Shown piece after piece: positions 60,084 to 64,000 of a DNA stretch of 64,000 nucleotides (within the stretch, counting starts at the first letter, position 1; every line of letters starts with the position of its first letter). The DNA lies in the NCBI GenBank assembly GCA_965197395.1, contig CBDANB010000005.1:62001-126000 (forward strand), read 5' to 3'. A program made the position numbers and the translations under genes. Source of the DNA: CAZYFH01 sp965197395 (GTDB lineage Bacteria > Acidobacteriota > Vicinamibacteria > Vicinamibacterales > UBA8438). The notes beneath the pieces were generated by a model that made no database searches, had not been told where the DNA came from, and saw only the letters and a list, made by a program, of their open reading frames with translations.

Positions 60084-61444
60084 ACGGTGACGAGCTTGAC
60101 GCTCCCCGTGCTGTCGCCGAGCGTGTCGACGTGCACGCCCATCTTGTCGAGGACGGTCAACCACAGATTGGTCAACGGGGTTTCCTTCGGATAGCGGATG
60201 TGCCGCCCACCTTTGATGCCGGCCGCACGGCCGCCCACGAGCGCGATCGGCAGATCATCGTGAAGGTGCGCGTTGCTATCGCTGATGCCCGTGCCGTAGA
60301 TGAGCATCGTCTGGTCCAGCAGCGTCCCATCGGCTTCCGGGATCGACTTCAATTTGCCGACCACATGCGCGAACTGCTGCATGTGGAATTCGTTGAGCTT
60401 TCCCAACCGGTCGATGTTACTCAGCACGTTCTGATGGTGTGACAGCGCGTGGTGTGAGTCCGGCACCCCCGCTTCGGGGTAGGCGCGAGAGCTCACTTCC
60501 TCGGCGAGCATGAACGTGGCCACGCGCGTCAGATCGGTCTGGTACGCCAAGACCAGCAGGTCGCCCATGAGCTGCGCGTGTTCGGCGAAGGTGTTGGGAA
60601 CGCCCGCCGGCTTGTCGACCGACGGGAGCTCGCGATCGCTTTGCTCCTCGGCCATCTGGATCCGCCGCTCGACTTCCCTCACCGACTCGAGATACCCCGA
60701 CAGCTTCGTGCGGTCGGTCGAGGCCAGCCGGCCCTTCAGGCGTGCGACTTCCTCGGTGACCGAATCGAGCAGGCTCGCGTTGCGCGAGATCCGCGCCAGA
60801 CGCGACGCACGGTCCGTACTGTCGGCCACCCCGAACAGTCGTTCGAACACCGCGCGCGGATCGATTTCCACCGGCAGCGCCATCGTCGAGGTGCGATACG
60901 AAATCGTCGTGCGATAGGCGCATGGGTACGTGATCCCACCCGATACGCAACTGGCCTGTACGGCGACCCCCAGCTCGAGCGAGGCCAGCTGTGTCTCTCG
61001 CCCCATCTCGAATGCCGCGACCTGATCCACTGAGACGCGCGTTTCCGGGTTGATCGGATCGCCTGCTCGATTAGGTTCGCCATGCACGCCCGTGAGATAG
61101 GTCGCCCCGGACCGGGCATGGTCGCAGGCCGGATCCCCTTCGCGCGGATAGGCGGTCATGTGCGCCAAATCGCTCAGCACGAGGAGGTCGTCGCGATAGG
61201 GCGTCAGGCTCTCCAGGATCATCGGCAGCGCGTCGGGCAGCGCACCCTCCGTCTTGGGGACCCAGTGACGCATGGACATCCCGTTGGGCACGTAGAACCA
61301 CGCCGCCCGACGCACCGGAGCCGCCGCGGTGCGGCTGAGCGCGGACAGGGCGGGGACCATCGCATCCAGGAACGGCAGGGCCAAGGCGGTCCCCATGCCC
61401 CGCAACACGGTCCGCCGAGGTAGATGCGTCTTGGTAATGAACAT
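60080..61444 (-). CDS. DUF1552 Tat-exported protein
   Basis: 454 residues from the ATG at 61444 (AAGGAGAG upstream); longer upstream frames are non-coding overlap with the DUF1592 gene. It begins with a twin-arginine signal (PRRTVLRGMGTALALPFLDA). Family landmarks are AAWFYVPNGMSMRHWVP, AGDPINPETRVSVDQVAA, KLSGYLESVREVERRIQ, VATFMLAEEVSSRAYPEAG and IYGTGISDSNAHLHDDLPIALVGG. DUF1552 proteins are encoded beside DUF1592 cytochrome-like proteins in Planctomycetes, Verrucomicrobia and Acidobacteria; their function is not established. The stop lies at the IS200 boundary. Confidence 0.9.
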   Translation of the reverse strand: MFITKTHLPRRTVLRGMGTALALPFLDAMVPALSALSRTAAAPVRRAAWFYVPNGMSMRHWVPKTEGALPDALPMILESLTPYRDDLLVLSDLAHMTAYPREGDPACDHARSGATYLTGVHGEPNRAGDPINPETRVSVDQVAAFEMGRETQLASLELGVAVQASCVSGGITYPCAYRTTISYRTSTMALPVEIDPRAVFERLFGVADSTDRASRLARISRNASLLDSVTEEVARLKGRLASTDRTKLSGYLESVREVERRIQMAEEQSDRELPSVDKPAGVPNTFAEHAQLMGDLLVLAYQTDLTRVATFMLAEEVSSRAYPEAGVPDSHHALSHHQNVLSNIDRLGKLNEFHMQQFAHVVGKLKSIPEADGTLLDQTMLIYGTGISDSNAHLHDDLPIALVGGRAAGIKGGRHIRYPKETPLTNLWLTVLDKMGVHVDTLGDSTGSVKLVTV

Positions 61445-61464
61445 ACGAGCTCTCCTTGCTTGCC

Positions 61465-63918
61465 TTACCGATTCGCCACCGTGGCCCCGCCCCTGGGCTC
61501 GGCGCCAGGGGTGCGATTCATCTGGAACGGCGGGCTCTTGACGATGCCGAGGATGATGTCCGACCAGCGAAAGTCCGGGGCGGCCTCGCGGACGATCGCC
61601 CGGACGGCCGGCCGACCGGGGGCGTCCACGCCGCGCCCGAGCGCATAGGTGAGCAGCCGCTCGGTGAAGACCGTCGCAAACTGCGTGCTGTTGGTCAACA
61701 GCGCCTGGCGCAGTCCCACCACGCCGTCCATCTTCGACCCATCGAGCGTCACCCCCGACGCATCCACCGGTTTGCCGTTGTCGACGTCTCGCCATTGGCC
61801 GGTGACGTCGAAATTCTCGAGCGCAAACCCAAAGGGGTCCATCAGGGAGTGGCACGAGGCACACACCGGATTGCGCCGGTGCAGCTCAAGACGCTCCCGC
61901 ACGGTGGTCGGCTGCTCCGCATCGTTGTCGGGGAGCGGCGGTATATTCGGGGGAGGCGGGGGCGGGGGATTGCCCACGAGGTTATCCATGATCCATTTGC
62001 CGCGCACCACAGGCGACGTCCGATTGGCATGGGAGGTCACTATCATGACGCTGCCCTTCCCCAGGATCCCGAACCGTCGCTCGTCGGTCAACGTCACGCG
62101 CCGCAGATGGCTGCCGTAAACGTTCGGAATGCCATAATGCATGGCGAGGCGCTCGTTCAGGTACGTCTCGTTGGCCCTGAGCAGATCCAACACGCTCCGA
62201 TCGTCGCGCAACTGGCTCTCGAAGAACAGCTCGATTTCGCGAGCCAGGGCCTCCTTCAAGTTGGCGTTCATGGGGAAGAGGCTCGGGTCGGGCTGCAGTT
62301 CGCGGACGCGGCGTGTCCCCAGCCACTGGCCAGCAAAATCGGCCGCCATCCGCGCGGCGCGGGGATCGGCGAGCATCCGGCGCGTCTCGGCCGCCAAGAC
62401 CGCCGGCTCACTGAGCCGGCCGCGCTCGGCGACGGTGAGCAGCGCCTCGTCGGGGAGGCTGTTCCAGAGGAAGAACGACAACCGGGACGCCAACTCGACA
62501 TCGCTCACGCGAAAGACCGTGTTCGGCGTGGCTCCGTCAGGACCACGCTCGATGCGAAACAGGAACTGGGGCGAGATCAACAGGCGTTCCAGGGCGGCTT
62601 GAATGCCCGCGTCAAAGCTCCCGCCGCGCCGCCCCTCCTCGTAGAAGGGCATCAGCGCCTCGACGTCGGAGGCGCTGACGGGCCGCCGGAACCCGCGCCG
62701 CGCCAGCCGCGTGAGAATCTGCCGTGCGCAGGCCGGCTCGTCGGTCGACGCGGTCGGCCGACAGAGAAAGATACGCCGCCAGCTCTCGTTGTCCTCGGGC
62801 GTGGTGGCGTTGAACGGGCCCGACACCGTGATGGACTCGATGCGGCCCGACGCGCCGCGTCGCACCGGTCCCGGATCCCCCATCACCCCGCCCCGCAACC
62901 CCTCGGCGTACCCGGGCCGAATATTCAGGAGGGTCACGCCCACCGGGCGGGTGCCTGCCTTCGCCGCGAAACGAACCACGAGGTCCTCGACCTGTTCGCT
63001 CGCGATCGCGGCCGCCTCGGCGGCGGTCGCCGCCGCGGCGGCAGATCGTCGGCCCCGCACCGGCTCGAGTGACCACTGCTTGACGGTCGCGCCGTCCACG
63101 GTGACGAGGATTTCGCTCTGCGGCCGGGAGTAGAAGTCGCCCGAGCTCATGCCCGGCAGCAGGACGCGAACGGTGTACTCGCCGTCGAGCGGGAAGGTAT
63201 GCCGGACGGCCATGCCGCCGTTGGTCCCGAACGGCAGGTCCTCACTCATGCGCTCGTCCTGCCTGACCGTTTGCCCGATCCGATACGTCTCGGTGGTCGG
63301 CCGAATGGTCGGATCGCCCACGGCGACGCGCGCGATCTTGACGGCGGCGGAGATGTAGCGGTCGAGCAGCGATGGCGTGACGGACAGCCCGCGGCTGTTG
63401 TCGAATCCATAGGCGGACTCGTCCGGCGGCAGCAGCCCCGGTCCGTCGACGTCCACGCCGAGCAGGTCGCGCACCGCGTTGACGTACTGGAGGCGATTGA
63501 GCCGATGGAAGGTGGGTGGCCCGGGATTGGGCGACGCGGCCGCGGCACGATCGAGCGCGCGCTCCACCGCGGACGCAAAGCGGTCGAGCACCGGCGGTTC
63601 AGGCCGGGGCGCCGGCACCTTCGGCATCGCGCCGATGCGAATCTTCCACGCAATCTTTTCCCACAGCTCGGGGTCCTCGGCAATCCGGTCCACGTCGACG
63701 TGCTCGAGCGTCAGGCCGCCGGTCTCGAGCGTGTCGCTATGGCACCTGACGCAATACCGCGTCAGGAGCTCGGGATCGGGCGTCTGGACGGCGGTCGCGG
63801 TCGCGGCGGTCGCCTGAGGCTCAGCCGCAGGAGCCGGGGAGGCGGCGAACGCCACCCCGTGACCGGCCATCAGGAGGAGCGTCGCACACGCCGCCGTCCG
63901 GTGTCGCCTCCAGATCAT
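61465..63918 (-). CDS. DUF1592/DUF1588/DUF1585 planctomycete-type cytochrome protein
   Basis: An 817-residue secreted protein. A signal peptide (AACATLLLMAGHGVAFAA) is followed by a c-type haem domain with CVRCH (Cys56, Cys59, His60) and PPTFHRLNRLQYVNAVRDLLGVDV (DUF1587). A DUF1595-like sandwich, FRRPVSASDVEALMPFYEEG (DUF1592) and LEREERFGILGKGSVMIVTSHANRT-like DUF1588 residues (here ERRFGILGKGSVMIVTSHAN) come next. NPVCASCHSLMDPFGFALENFD (second CxxCH, DUF1588) and LLTYALGRGV (DUF1585) end it. It probably passes electrons in a periplasmic complex with the DUF1552 protein encoded 20 bases downstream. Confidence 0.92.
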   Translation of the reverse strand: MIWRRHRTAACATLLLMAGHGVAFAASPAPAAEPQATAATATAVQTPDPELLTRYCVRCHSDTLETGGLTLEHVDVDRIAEDPELWEKIAWKIRIGAMPKVPAPRPEPPVLDRFASAVERALDRAAAASPNPGPPTFHRLNRLQYVNAVRDLLGVDVDGPGLLPPDESAYGFDNSRGLSVTPSLLDRYISAAVKIARVAVGDPTIRPTTETYRIGQTVRQDERMSEDLPFGTNGGMAVRHTFPLDGEYTVRVLLPGMSSGDFYSRPQSEILVTVDGATVKQWSLEPVRGRRSAAAAATAAEAAAIASEQVEDLVVRFAAKAGTRPVGVTLLNIRPGYAEGLRGGVMGDPGPVRRGASGRIESITVSGPFNATTPEDNESWRRIFLCRPTASTDEPACARQILTRLARRGFRRPVSASDVEALMPFYEEGRRGGSFDAGIQAALERLLISPQFLFRIERGPDGATPNTVFRVSDVELASRLSFFLWNSLPDEALLTVAERGRLSEPAVLAAETRRMLADPRAARMAADFAGQWLGTRRVRELQPDPSLFPMNANLKEALAREIELFFESQLRDDRSVLDLLRANETYLNERLAMHYGIPNVYGSHLRRVTLTDERRFGILGKGSVMIVTSHANRTSPVVRGKWIMDNLVGNPPPPPPPNIPPLPDNDAEQPTTVRERLELHRRNPVCASCHSLMDPFGFALENFDVTGQWRDVDNGKPVDASGVTLDGSKMDGVVGLRQALLTNSTQFATVFTERLLTYALGRGVDAPGRPAVRAIVREAAPDFRWSDIILGIVKSPPFQMNRTPGAEPRGGATVANR

Positions 63919-64000
63919 TTGTGCCCCTCGGCGCCCCTCTCGGGCCGGCCTTGCCCGGGGTGCTCGCTGATGATGCCCGGCTTGATGTCATACGTACCGG
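63915..64000 (-). CDS. C-terminal end of an upstream gene (partial)
   Basis: Beyond the DUF1592 start the minus strand is open to the edge in a frame ending at 63915 with TGA, overlapping the DUF1592 ATG as ATGA. The last residues include YDIKPGIISEHPGQ and end GHK. The tight overlap suggests the first gene of the operon continues outside the window. Too short to identify. Confidence 0.45.
   Translation of the reverse strand, partial: GTYDIKPGIISEHPGQGRPERGAEGHK

Overview
The window is high-GC bacterial chromosome, most probably from an uncultivated Acidobacteriota lineage of the Vicinamibacteria type. The evidence is family content, not a marker gene: a TonB receptor with an N-terminal carboxypeptidase-regulatory-like domain, paired DUF1592/DUF1552 proteins, many secreted PQQ-type beta-propeller quinoproteins, DUF6152, Abhydrolase_10-type proteins and a membrane-anchored DtxR-FeoA fusion. 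No rRNA, tRNA or CRISPR array was seen. Genes are mostly short operons of exported proteins separated by remnants, so this is a plastic, catabolic or accessory-type region.

Layout. 1-7.4 kb: an uptake locus on the minus strand (TonB receptor, small membrane protein, ExbB-like channel, DUF2149, start of a CobN/HmuS-like chelatase) downstream of an OmpR/CusRS-type two-component system. The gene set matches the hmu haem-acquisition operon of Porphyromonas. 7.5-10.4 kb: a cytochrome-like lipoprotein, a propeller lipoprotein, and an AhpD/CMD-family gene with an in-frame UGA in the second redox-cysteine position followed by a SECIS-like hairpin, a strong selenoprotein candidate. 10.4-16.8 kb: a three-gene operon with an eight-PASTA membrane protein, then a frameshifted collagen-like/SBBP gene. 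16.8-20.9 kb: a PIN toxin-antitoxin pair and the iron system FeoB plus DtxR-FeoA.

20.9-60.1 kb is bounded by two identical, same-orientation IS200/IS605 copies 38,521 bp apart. Between them lie two copies of an uncharacterised two-gene cassette (cytochrome c fused to a PHM-like copper domain, plus a secreted two-domain protein); two intact quinoproteins and several quinoprotein remnants; a cyclase-family hydrolase, nitrilase, metallo-beta-lactamase-fold protein, non-canonical aldo/keto reductase, ArsR-DUF2087 regulator, trmB, a GSA-type aminotransferase, an APC permease and a BBE-type flavoenzyme. Also here are an ISL3 element with an adjacent non-autonomous relative, a broken SARP/BTAD regulator, a GT39 protein, an epoxide hydrolase, two Abhydrolase_10 proteins and a second PIN toxin-antitoxin pair. 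60-64 kb: a DUF1592-DUF1552 operon continuing off the edge.

How it fits together. Most products are exported and redox- or hydrolysis-related (quinoproteins, c-type haem proteins, copper-domain proteins, nitrilase, epoxide hydrolase), with iron/haem uptake and metal-responsive regulation beside them. The block between the IS copies has clearly gained and lost genes: at least eight gene remnants and several insertion or duplication scars are readable. The most promising unexplained items are the UGA-containing AhpD-like gene, the duplicated cytochrome/PHM-like cassette, the acidobacterial hmu-like operon and the unnamed intergenic repeat families.
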